This document shows, piece after piece, positions 17,336-24,556 of a stretch of DNA of 35,401 nt. Position numbers and translations under genes: made by a program. The DNA comes from Actinomycetota bacterium (GTDB lineage Bacteria > Actinomycetota > Acidimicrobiia > IMCC26256 > PALSA-610): NCBI GenBank assembly GCA_003134555.1, contig PLBO01000055.1, forward strand, positions 1,031 through 36,431. Direction: 5' to 3'. The notes under the pieces were generated by a model. The model saw only the letters and a program-made list of their open reading frames with translations. It searched no databases and had not been told where the DNA came from. Position 1 is the first letter of the stretch; every line of letters begins with the position of its first letter.

Positions 17336-18751
17336 CGACTGTTCTTCACCCTGGCGTCCGAGCCCGACCTCCGCCAGCGTGACATTCAGCTTGGGTGCGC
17401 CTCGTACGGTGACTTCGAGGTGGTCCTCGTGCACGTCGACGGCTTCGATCATCTCGTCGATGAGCACTCGCCGTTCGGTCTCGGTTGCGGCTTCCGAGAG
17501 CGCATCCACGTCGATGTCGGCAAGGTAGGCGGCGATCGCCTCGAACTGATCGGCGACGCCGACTGAACGCTGTTCCTCGGCCGTCTCTTCCTCGTTGGCT
17601 GCTCGCATGGTGTCGATCTGTGCGCTGAGGCGAGCTTGTTCCTCGGCGAACAACTCGGCAGCGATCTGGTCGGCGTAGTGGAGGCGCAACAGTTTGCGCC
17701 GTTCCTCGAGCAGCGCCGTGAGCGTGACGGAAGGGGCCGGCGCCGGCGAGCTACGCCCCTGTCGGGGCCTCCGCTCGCCGGCCGTCAGCTCCTTGCGGAT
17801 CGCGTCTCGGAGCTGTTCGTCCGAACCGAGCAGCTGTAGCCCGAGCACGGCCGCACGATGCAGGCCACGAGTCGAACGGCGGGGGAGCGCACACCCTGCA
17901 CCACGATTGCGACAGCGGTAGTGGATGTGCCCGGAACCGTTGTCCTCGACGTGCATCCGCTTCCCGCATCGACCGCAGCGCACTCGGCCCGACAACAGAT
18001 CACGACCACGACGACGGCCCGGAACGCGGCCTCGGTATGCAGCAGCGAACTCGTCGGCGGTGATGATCGCTTCGTGCTTGCCCGGATACCACTCGCCGTT
18101 CAGGAGCACTTCGCCGAGGTAGATGCGAGAGTGCAGGATCTCACGCACAAGCGAGTAGTTGACGCCCGTCGCTCGTGCGATGTCGCCCTGGCTTGCGCCG
18201 TCGCCTCGCAGCTGGAAGATCCGACGGACAATCGCTGCCATGTTGTTGGGCACGAGGTTGCCGTCGATGAGGTCGTAGCCGGTCTTCGGTCGATTGATCC
18301 ACTTGCCTTCCCGCACGGCTTGTTGCATGCCCATGCGGACGTTCTCGGCGAGCTGTTCTCGGTAGAACTGTGCGAACGCGCCGAGGACCGAATAGAACAT
18401 GCGACCCGTCGCCGATGACAGATCGATCTTCTCGCTGAACGAGTGCAGCGCAACGTCGGCCTTCCCGAACGTGTCCGCCAGCAACAGCAAGTCGCCGAGA
18501 TCACGAGAGAGACGATCGAGGCGCCACACCAGGACATGCGCTACGTGACCCTCGTGCACCATCGCCATGACTCGTTGCAGGCCGGGCCGGTCGAGGTTCT
18601 TGCCCGACAGTCCCGGATCGGTGATCACCATCACCTCCCCGAGCTCGTGGAACTCGGCGTACGACCGCAGCCGTTCCATCTGACCCTCGATCGAGAACCC
18701 TTCCGCAGCTTGTTCCTCGGTCGACACTCGGCAATACGCAACCGTCAACAT
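17279..18751 (-). CDS. large serine recombinase (site-specific integrase)
   Basis: A 490-residue serine recombinase that cuts and rejoins DNA through a covalent phosphoserine. The N-terminal resolvase domain starts AYCRVSTEEQ with the catalytic serine at residue 10 and contains WRLDRLSRDLGDL. A Recombinase domain (KTGYDLIDG ... GEWYPGKHEAIIT) follows, then a zinc ribbon (CGRCGKRM ... CRNRGAGC) and a charged coiled-coil region. The ATG at 18751 has GGAGG at good spacing; the frame is open to 18802. The last 19 or so codons run antisense through the 3' half of tRNA-Leu, giving a tail (RRGDLNPHALAGTRPST) that is typical of integrases sitting on tRNA genes. It is probably co-transcribed with the upstream Rep gene. 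Confidence 0.95.
   Translation of the reverse strand: MLTVAYCRVSTEEQAAEGFSIEGQMERLRSYAEFHELGEVMVITDPGLSGKNLDRPGLQRVMAMVHEGHVAHVLVWRLDRLSRDLGDLLLLADTFGKADVALHSFSEKIDLSSATGRMFYSVLGAFAQFYREQLAENVRMGMQQAVREGKWINRPKTGYDLIDGNLVPNNMAAIVRRIFQLRGDGASQGDIARATGVNYSLVREILHSRIYLGEVLLNGEWYPGKHEAIITADEFAAAYRGRVPGRRRGRDLLSGRVRCGRCGKRMHVEDNGSGHIHYRCRNRGAGCALPRRSTRGLHRAAVLGLQLLGSDEQLRDAIRKELTAGERRPRQGRSSPAPAPSVTLTALLEERRKLLRLHYADQIAAELFAEEQARLSAQIDTMRAANEEETAEEQRSVGVADQFEAIAAYLADIDVDALSEAATETERRVLIDEMIEAVDVHEDHLEVTVRGAPKLNVTLAEVGLGRQGEEQSCRRGDLNPHALAGTRPST
17326..17337. other. candidate attachment site copy 1 (tRNA 3' end)
   Basis: CCCTCCGACACG spans the acceptor strand of tRNA-Leu and two bases beyond. The same 12 bases occur at 21471-21482 in the same orientation. 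This is the expected signature of site-specific insertion into a tRNA gene, although 12 bases is short. Confidence 0.4.
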
Positions 18752-18846
18752 GCGATGCTTCCTCCGCCGTCTGGCCCGCAAGGATGCGAGCAGCGATCGC
18801 AACGAGCACGGACGCTACCCGTGCATAGTCGGGACATTCGGGAACC

Positions 18847-19650
18847 TCAGTCATCCCAGCCCGCCCACACCGCCGGCGAGCCCTTCCAATCCTCGGCATC
18901 ATCGGACGACCACAAGCGCGCAGGCGCGCGTCCCATGCGCTCGCTCGCAACCGCGATCGCTTCCTCACGCGTTCGACCGACGATCCGTTCCACCTTCGGC
19001 GCGAACCCTTGCGCACACTCGTACCGATGCAAGCCGGGGGATCGCTCGTGGTCTTCGAATGACTTACCGACGTACTTGCCGACGTAACCCGCTGCACGTC
19101 GTGCAGACTCCAACGTTCCCGCACCATCGCCGAGCCGCTTGATGTGCACGAAGCCGTGCGGCCACACCGTCGCAAGAGCAGCCTGCTCGATGTAGCGGTC
19201 GACCGCGAAGTGCACATGCAGTCCGTGGTCTGTCTTGTGCCACTCCGGCACCCACAGATACGGGAACGGTTCTCCGATCACTTCGTATCGAAGGCGCTTG
19301 AAGACGTGGGCGATGTGCCGACGCAGCTGTCGTTCGTCGTGCAAACCGTCGCCACGGTAGGTCAGGGTGCCGAGGCGATCGAGACGATTCGCTACGCCGT
19401 ACCGCCGCACCTTGGTACGTGCGCGTCGAGCGGCCTCCGAGGATGCACGATCGGGGTCGATCGCCGGACCGGGCGTTGCGCACCGTCCCGGTTTCGATCG
19501 AAAGTGAAACGTGCCAGCCGCTTCACCGGCATCGGGATAGAGCCCGATCACCCAACCCGGGGTGATGTCAGGCACGACGAGTTTCGTTGCTATTTCAAGT
19601 GAAGGGCGGCGCCCCTTCGGGGCACCGCTACCGATCAGGGGAACGTTCAT
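18847..19650 (-). CDS. HUH-type rolling-circle replication initiator (Rep)
   Basis: A 267-residue protein with the three motifs of HUH endonucleases in order: motif 1 GTLTYRG at residues 94-100, motif 2 HGLHVHFAVD with metal-binding His145 and His147, and motif 3 YVGKYVGK at 189-196, which supplies the nicking tyrosine and an adjacent lysine. Such proteins nick one strand at an origin to start rolling-circle replication or transfer. The ATG at 19650 is preferred over a start at 19692 because GAGGTG precedes it. The recombinase gene follows 95 bases later on the same strand, and palindromes lie immediately upstream. It could instead be a relaxase-like protein, but no mobilisation gene is near. 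I do not know the exact subfamily. Confidence 0.8.
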   Translation of the reverse strand: MNVPLIGSGAPKGRRPSLEIATKLVVPDITPGWVIGLYPDAGEAAGTFHFRSKPGRCATPGPAIDPDRASSEAARRARTKVRRYGVANRLDRLGTLTYRGDGLHDERQLRRHIAHVFKRLRYEVIGEPFPYLWVPEWHKTDHGLHVHFAVDRYIEQAALATVWPHGFVHIKRLGDGAGTLESARRAAGYVGKYVGKSFEDHERSPGLHRYECAQGFAPKVERIVGRTREEAIAVASERMGRAPARLWSSDDAEDWKGSPAVWAGWDD

Positions 19651-19670
19651 CGAGACACCTCGGGGAGCTA

Positions 19671-19791
19671 GACCAACGGGTTGGTCCACCACCTGGGCGG
19701 CCTCTCGGACAACCCAAGCAATGGGTTGCCCGTCACTCCCCTTGATGTCGGGCGTTCCTAGCTGCGTTCCGGCTATTGCCGGTACTAGGAA
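19671..19791. other. cluster of palindromes upstream of rep: candidate replication origin
   Basis: Three inverted repeats lie in 120 bases just upstream of the Rep start: GACCAAC-GG-GTTGGTC (19671-19686), CAACCC-N7-GGGTTG (19710-19728), and a two-tier hairpin with TTCCTAG/CTAGGAA outer arms (19755-19761, 19785-19791) and CCGGC-TATT-GCCGG inside (19769-19782). CTTGAT at 19741 recalls the nick sequence of pC194-type origins, but on the strand opposite to rep. Rep origins are commonly next to rep. The palindromes could also be an operator or attenuator of rep. Confidence 0.4.
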
Positions 19792-19930
19792 AGCTGGGGA
19801 TCCTGCACCCTGCGAGACTGAGGGCTCCGTACCTTCTTACCGGCCGGTTTGTTCTTCCCGAGCCGCACAACGCCTCGCGTGCGACCGGTGCATCTGCGAC
19901 GGTATCAGCACTCTGCGACAGCTACGACCT

Positions 19931-20236
19931 TCACCCTCGAGTATGCAGGATCCAAAGCACCGCGACGAGCACGCCGACACCCAGAACCCCGGCGCTGATC
20001 ACGAACAGCCAAATCCCGCCGCACACCGCCCACGCGATCTCCGACGTCGTCAGTGGGCGCGCTGGCCGAAACTGCGGATCAACCGCACGGCTCGGAAGGA
20101 TCGGCGCCGGCGTCGCGGGTGTCGCCACGCCCTCGGAACGCTGCGACCTCACCGGAGCGCCGCCCCGTAGCCACAACCCAACCAACACGAGGACGACCAG
20201 CGCGCCGCCCAACACCACCGCCGTCGTTGCCGACAC
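19931..20236 (-). CDS. small two-helix membrane protein, unknown function
   Basis: A 101-residue protein with two clear membrane segments (SATTAVVLGGALVVLVLVGL near the N-terminus and a long one starting IAWAVCGGIWLFVISAGVL near the C-terminus). They are joined by about 40 residues rich in Pro, Arg and Ala. I chose the GTG at 20236 because GGAGGA lies four bases upstream; an ATG at 20293 would add 19 residues without a ribosome site. No domain is recognised. It is divergent from the cyclase gene, 125 bases away, and both lie inside the candidate integrative element. In known cyclic-nucleotide defence systems small membrane proteins serve as killing effectors, which makes this a possible partner, but no nucleotide-binding domain is visible. 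Confidence 0.6.
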   Translation of the reverse strand: MSATTAVVLGGALVVLVLVGLWLRGGAPVRSQRSEGVATPATPAPILPSRAVDPQFRPARPLTTSEIAWAVCGGIWLFVISAGVLGVGVLVAVLWILHTRG

Positions 20237-20361
20237 GCCATCCTCCGATTCGTCGCCTGCGAAGCCGACTGTACGCAGGCCAAAGCGGACCATGGCAGGA
20301 TGCAGTTTGCGGGTGCTGTGTTACAGATGCGCACCCGGGAGCCGAATGGCGGGACTGACCA

Positions 20362-21342
20362 ATGCGCAGCTGGTTCGAGGAACAACTACCCAACGCAACA
20401 GGGAGGTCGCGATTTGTTGTCGCAGTGTTCCTCGACGTGCGCGGGTTTTCTCGATTCGCGGGACTCGCAGAGTCCGTTGAGGCCGCCTTCTTCCTGAAGA
20501 AGATGTACCAGCGAATCCTTGAGCGATACTTCTCTGAGCCCGACTTCGTGAAGCCCACCGGCGATGGTCTCATGCTTCTCTACTCGTACGAGGAGGACAC
20601 GCTAGGCGACACCGTGAAGATGGCGGTTTCTCAATCGTGCCGGTTGGTCGACTCGTTCGCGACGCTGCTGGCGGACGAGCCCATGCTCAACTTCGAGGTG
20701 CCGCACCTGCTGGGCATCGGAATCGCGCGAGGCGCAGCGACCGAACTCGTTGTGGACGACTCATCGCTCGATTACTCCGGCCGCCCTCTTAACCTCGCCG
20801 CAAGGCTGATGGACTTGGCCCGCCCTCAAGGAGTCGTGTTCGACAAGGCGATCGGTGTGGATCTTGTCGATCCAGCGAATCTTACGCGCTTCACCGAAGC
20901 ACAGGTCTACCTACGCGGCATCGCTGAGCTTGAGCCTCACGCTGTCTTCTCGCTCACCGGGTCGACGGTGCTACCCGATTCCGCATTTCAGCCAATCGGT
21001 CGATACGTCTGGTTCAATGAGAAGCCCGACAAGCTGACCCTTGCTCAGGTCCGCACTCGCGGCAAACGTTGGCACCATGCGTTGAGCCACATGCCGGTGT
21101 TGGCTCAAGGCATTCAAGCTCTTGTGACTACACCTGCGAGGACGGCGTCCGGGCGAAAGAGTCAGGGAGCCGCGCAGAGTCGTTGGCCGTTCCCTCTTGA
21201 GTACCTCGACGATGGCGGAAACAACATGGCGATCTTAAACTACGAGCTGGTCACGACGGTATTGGAAGGCTACGGCGTCAAAGCCAACAGTCCGGTGAGT
21301 GTGGCGATTCGCTACAAGATTCCCGAGAAGGCCACGGGTTGA
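20362..21342 (+). CDS. class III nucleotide cyclase (adenylate/guanylate cyclase domain) with unknown C-terminal region
   Basis: A 326-residue soluble protein. Its N-terminal 200 residues are a class III cyclase catalytic domain, which makes a 3',5'-cyclic nucleotide from an NTP. The metal-binding aspartates are Asp25 (FLDVRGFSRF) and Asp68 (KPTGDG). Lys64 and Asp137 (LDYSGRPLNLAARL) sit at the positions that select adenine in adenylate cyclases, and Asn144 and Arg148 are the transition-state residues, so the active site looks complete. The roughly 120 C-terminal residues match nothing I recognise. There is no membrane helix, HAMP or receiver domain. Unlike host cyclases it is encoded next to a recombinase and Rep. 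The ribosome site before the ATG at 20362 is weak. Substrate specificity is predicted to be ATP but is not certain. Confidence 0.85.
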   Translation: MRSWFEEQLPNATGRSRFVVAVFLDVRGFSRFAGLAESVEAAFFLKKMYQRILERYFSEPDFVKPTGDGLMLLYSYEEDTLGDTVKMAVSQSCRLVDSFATLLADEPMLNFEVPHLLGIGIARGAATELVVDDSSLDYSGRPLNLAARLMDLARPQGVVFDKAIGVDLVDPANLTRFTEAQVYLRGIAELEPHAVFSLTGSTVLPDSAFQPIGRYVWFNEKPDKLTLAQVRTRGKRWHHALSHMPVLAQGIQALVTTPARTASGRKSQGAAQSRWPFPLEYLDDGGNNMAILNYELVTTVLEGYGVKANSPVSVAIRYKIPEKATG

Positions 21343-21402
21343 CGAGACCTCCTAGCGTCCTCGCCGGCGCAGCGTAAGTCGCTCGAACGCCGCATTCGCG
21401 CG

Positions 21403-21850
21403 CTAGTCGTCGGCGTTCTCGCCAGAGGGCAACCACTGCGACAGGCGCCAGTGAGTCTCGGAGTCGACGGCCCTCCGACACGCTCTTATGTCCACGCCGA
21501 TGGGTGCGGAGTTCACGTCGACTCGCCGCTCGCCCGGTGCGTAGACCAGCTCCAAACCGAGCGACGAGTACAGGGCTATTCGCTCGTCCACGTCGGCTGC
21601 TCCCAGTACCGCACTGACGTCTCCGAGGTCATCGAGTCGGTTGCGGATCGCGGAGGCGCTCAGCGCAGTCGTGTTCGTGGCGGCGAGTATGCGCGGTGCC
21701 TCCGCCTTCTCGGCGTTCAGTTCGGCGATCCAGATCGAGACCACGGCGGGATCGGCGTCGTGGTCGAGTGCTTGGCGGTACTTGGCGAGGCGGCGGTCAG
21801 CGGTAGCGAGAACCTTTCTCGCCGGTGCAACCCGGGCTGCTTCGCCGGGG
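21403..21850 (-). pseudogene. C-terminal remnant of a second large serine recombinase
   Basis: On the minus strand the frame is open from about 21850 down to a TAG at 21403. It reads the coiled-coil/C-terminal part of a serine recombinase (RRLAKYRQALDHDADPA ... WIAELNAEKAEAP ... VLGAADVDERIALYSSLGLELVYAPGERRVDV). The resolvase domain, Recombinase domain and zinc ribbon are missing; beyond 21850 the sequence switches to an unrelated plus-strand recombinase fragment. The candidate attachment core at 21471-21482 lies near its 3' end, the same relative position that tRNA-Leu has to the intact recombinase. This is a decayed, non-functional copy. Confidence 0.7.
21471..21482. other. candidate attachment site copy 2
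   Basis: CCCTCCGACACG repeats the 3' end of tRNA-Leu(GAG) exactly, in the same orientation as 17326-17337. It lies 129 bases beyond the cyclase stop and inside the second recombinase remnant. Confidence 0.4.
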
Positions 21851-21861
21851 AATGGTTCAGC

Positions 21862-22263
21862 GCCGCCGACGCATCCCTCGTTGCCTTGGACGTCGGCGTG
21901 GACACATCGACTCCCGGGGGGCGGCTTGTCGCAAACGTGTTCGCCTCAGTCGCCGAGTGGGAACGCGACACGATCTCCGCCCGCACCCGCGATGCCCTAC
22001 AAGCAGCACGCGCCCGGGGTCGTCAAGTGAGTCGTCCGGCGGTCGGTGACCGGCGTGATGTGGCGGAACGAATCCGGCTACTTCGCGACGAGGGCTGCAC
22101 GCTGCAGGCCATCGCCGACCTTCTCAATGAAGAGGGCGTCCCGACCGCGCGCGGCGCGTCCGAGTGGCGTGTGTCGAGCGTGCAATCCGCCGCCGGGTAC
22201 CGACGACCGCCAGCGCGTCGCGGCCACCCCGAACTTCCGGCGCTCCGACGGCAACGCAAGTAG
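21862..22263 (+). pseudogene. 3' remnant of a resolvase-type serine recombinase
   Basis: The plus-strand frame ends at TAG 22261-22263. From about 21862 it encodes the back half of a resolvase: LVALDVGVDTSTPGGRLVAN, FASVAEWERDTISARTRDAL (long dimer helix), and a C-terminal helix-turn-helix (IRLLRDEGCTLQAIADLLNEEG) ending AAGYRRP. The N-terminal third with the catalytic serine and the RxSR motif is absent, because upstream the frame runs antisense through the opposite-strand recombinase remnant. It cannot be an active recombinase. Confidence 0.75.
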
Positions 22264-22559
22264 GGCGGCCGACCGCCGCAGAAGGCCGCGAATACCTGGG
22301 TGGCTGCCGCCCCCCGGACCCCCTGCCGACGGACCGCGCCAATAACGCGCGCGCGAAGAGATTCGCAAGACCTCCGTCGGCTGCGCCGCCGTCCCGCTTG
22401 ACAGATTGTTGGCAATCCGTGCGAGTCGTAGCCGGTGGCGAGCCGCTGGCGTGCGGGACGGGCCGTAGGCGGTTTGCGGGGCGGCTCGTCGGGGAAGAAG
22501 GCGACGGGGGCAGCGCGTGGGACCGCGCCTGCAACGGTTGGCCTGGGGAGGAGATTGCG
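22264..22559 (+). other. gap before the BNR protein gene, with a possible promoter
   Basis: No gene is seen in these 296 bases. TTGACA at 22398-22403 is a perfect -35 hexamer in GC-rich DNA, but no good -10 follows at 16-18 bases (GCGAGT or nearby). A strong ribosome site (GGGGAGGAG) lies at 22545-22553. Confidence 0.3.
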
Positions 22560-24311
22560 ATGCGGAGGCTCTTCGGCGTGGTGGTGGTCGGCGCGTTGGC
22601 GGCGGGGATGCTGACGAGTGCAGCGTCGGGGGCGGGTTTGGGAGACGTCCAGGTGAGCGTGGGGAGCCCGACGGGGCCGTTCCCGCAGAATAAGCAGAAC
22701 GAGCCGGCTGTGGCCGTCGACGCGAATCACCCGTTGGTGCTCGCTGCGGGCTCGAATGACGAGATTGATCTCGGGCCGTGTGGCACTGCGGGCGCGACGG
22801 CGGGGAGCCCCTGTCCGTTCACGGCCGGCGTGGGTGTGTCGGGCATCTATTTCTCGTTGGATGGCGGCAAGACCTGGACGCAGCCGACGTACAGCGGATG
22901 GTCGGCGCGGACCGGGACACCGCAAGTTGGTCCCATTGGAACGCTGCCCGGCTATTACGAGGCGGGATTGGTGTCGGGTGGCGACCCGGCGTTGTCGTTC
23001 GGTCCGAAGCCGGATGGGTCTGGGCATTTCTCTTGGGCGAATGGCTCGCGTTTGTATTACGCGAATCTGGTCGCCAACTTCCGCTCCAAGCCGAACGAGA
23101 CGTTCGCAGGCGCGGAGGCGATCGGCGTGTCGCGCACCGATGACGTCGCCGGCGCGGCGGCGGGCGTCCAGGGCGCGTGGATGGCGCCGGTGATTGCGAG
23201 TAAGCAGAGTTCGTCGACGTTCTCCGACAAGGTGCAGGTCTGGGCGGACAACGCCGCGTCGAGCCCGTTCTTCGGCACCGCTTACGTGTGCTACGCGCAG
23301 TTCCGTTCCAACGGGGCCCATCGGCAGGGCAACACGCCCGCGCCGCTCACGGTGCTCACCTCGCACGACGGCGGCTCGACCTGGGCGTCGAATCAGCTCG
23401 TTCCGGCGTCGACCGCTCCCGCCAATAAGAACGGGCAAAGCGGCTTCGGTCTGTCCGGTTGCACCGTCCGCAGTGACTCGCACGGCAACACCTATGTGTT
23501 TGCCGAGCAGTTCTCTTCCTCGTCGACCCTGCCGACGCACAGCGCGCAGATGATGTTCACGTCGTCGGACGGGGGCACGCACTGGTCGAAGGCCATCCCC
23601 GTCCAGCAGGTCACCGACCCGTGCTTTGTCTTCGACCCGGTCGAGGGAAGGTGCGTCTTCGATGGCAACGCCGGCGCCCGCGATGATCTGTCGGCCTCGC
23701 CAAGCGTCGATATCGCCAACGGCGCACCGACCGGGACCGACGCAACCAACGAGATCGTGGATGCGTGGTCTGACGGTGCCGGCGGCATCAACCATGAACA
23801 AACCCTGGTGTCGACGTCGACCGACAACGGCGGAAGCTGGACGTCTCCGGCGGTCGCGTCCGCGCCGGGAGACCGCACCGAGTACTCGGCGCCGGCGATC
23901 GCACCCGACGGCACGACCGTCTACCTCACCTATCTCAACTTCTCGACGCCGTTCCAGACCACCACTGCGTCCCCCCGGCTCACGAACGGCGTGTTCCGCA
24001 GCGCAACAGTCGGTACCGGCGGAACCTTGGACGGCTTCACCACGCTCGACACGGGAGCCAGCGGCGACGCGCGCGCGTCGAGTGCGAACTCCCTCGCGTT
24101 CGAGTTCCTCGGCGACTACGTGTACGCGGCCGCGACGAGAACCTACGGCGTAGGTGTGTGGATGGACAGCCGCAACGCCATCGACTGCCCCGCCATAGAT
24201 ACCTACCGCCAGTCGCTCTACTCCACACCGTTGCCGACGCCGTTCCCGCCGACCGCGTGCCCGCCCGCCTTCGGTAACACCGACATCTACGCAGCTACCA
24301 CCGCACCCTAG
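22560..24311 (+). CDS. secreted BNR/Asp-box (sialidase-like) beta-propeller protein
   Basis: A 583-residue protein with a Sec signal peptide (MRRLFGVVVVGALAAGML..., cleavage expected near residue 25). It has four Asp-box motifs (SxDxGxxW): SLDGGKTW near residue 99, SHDGGSTW near 268, SSDGGTHW near 335 and STDNGGSW near 420. This spacing indicates a six-bladed sialidase-like fold. The catalytic arginine triad of true sialidases was not recognised, so enzymatic activity is uncertain; many such proteins only bind or are of unknown role. The ATG at 22560 has GGGGAGGAG upstream. Pairs of cysteines suggest disulfides, consistent with export. It stands alone after the recombinase remnants. Confidence 0.8.
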   Translation: MRRLFGVVVVGALAAGMLTSAASGAGLGDVQVSVGSPTGPFPQNKQNEPAVAVDANHPLVLAAGSNDEIDLGPCGTAGATAGSPCPFTAGVGVSGIYFSLDGGKTWTQPTYSGWSARTGTPQVGPIGTLPGYYEAGLVSGGDPALSFGPKPDGSGHFSWANGSRLYYANLVANFRSKPNETFAGAEAIGVSRTDDVAGAAAGVQGAWMAPVIASKQSSSTFSDKVQVWADNAASSPFFGTAYVCYAQFRSNGAHRQGNTPAPLTVLTSHDGGSTWASNQLVPASTAPANKNGQSGFGLSGCTVRSDSHGNTYVFAEQFSSSSTLPTHSAQMMFTSSDGGTHWSKAIPVQQVTDPCFVFDPVEGRCVFDGNAGARDDLSASPSVDIANGAPTGTDATNEIVDAWSDGAGGINHEQTLVSTSTDNGGSWTSPAVASAPGDRTEYSAPAIAPDGTTVYLTYLNFSTPFQTTTASPRLTNGVFRSATVGTGGTLDGFTTLDTGASGDARASSANSLAFEFLGDYVYAAATRTYGVGVWMDSRNAIDCPAIDTYRQSLYSTPLPTPFPPTACPPAFGNTDIYAATTAP

Positions 24312-24556
24312 GACGCCTTCCCGGCGCGCCGATCGAACACGAGAGCGACGACGTCGCCCGCGCCCGTGGTTGTACGTCACGATGCCGGACCCCGGCTGAG
24401 CGAACGGCCTCAATCACCAACAACGCGGCCGAATGGTTCCGCAACAACCTCGTCGGCTGCGCCTCTGCCCGACTCCGCCGGGTCGGTGTTGACGATTCCA
24501 TGCGCGTCGCGTACGTGTGCTGTCATCGTTCGGACGAGCGTGGCTACGTTGCCTTG

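Larger units (their letters stand above)
17326..21482. mobile_element. candidate 4.2-kb integrative element at tRNA-Leu(GAG)
   Basis: Bounded by 12-bp direct repeats, this segment carries a serine integrase at the tRNA end, an HUH Rep, palindromes that may be its origin, a small two-helix membrane protein and a class III nucleotide cyclase. It has no conjugation, capsid or FtsK-like gene, so it would depend on a helper for transfer or be an integrated rolling-circle plasmid. The recombinase and Rep point toward the tRNA, while the cyclase points away. The gene content and the tRNA junction are seen directly; the right boundary is inferred from the short repeat and could be wrong. Confidence 0.55.

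Noticed and set aside
18770-19930. Inovirus or other prophage interpretation of the Rep-containing element
   Set aside because: No Zot-like ATPase, coat, capsid, terminase or ssDNA-binding gene is visible; only Rep and integrase are shared features.
20362-21342. Assigning the cyclase as a proven Pycsar uridylate or cytidylate cyclase
   Set aside because: The residues at the base-selecting positions (Lys64, Asp137) resemble adenylate cyclases and no adjacent effector with a cNMP-binding domain is found.
22560-24311. Calling the BNR protein a true sialidase
   Set aside because: Asp boxes alone do not show sialidase activity; the catalytic arginine triad and tyrosine/glutamate pair were not identified.
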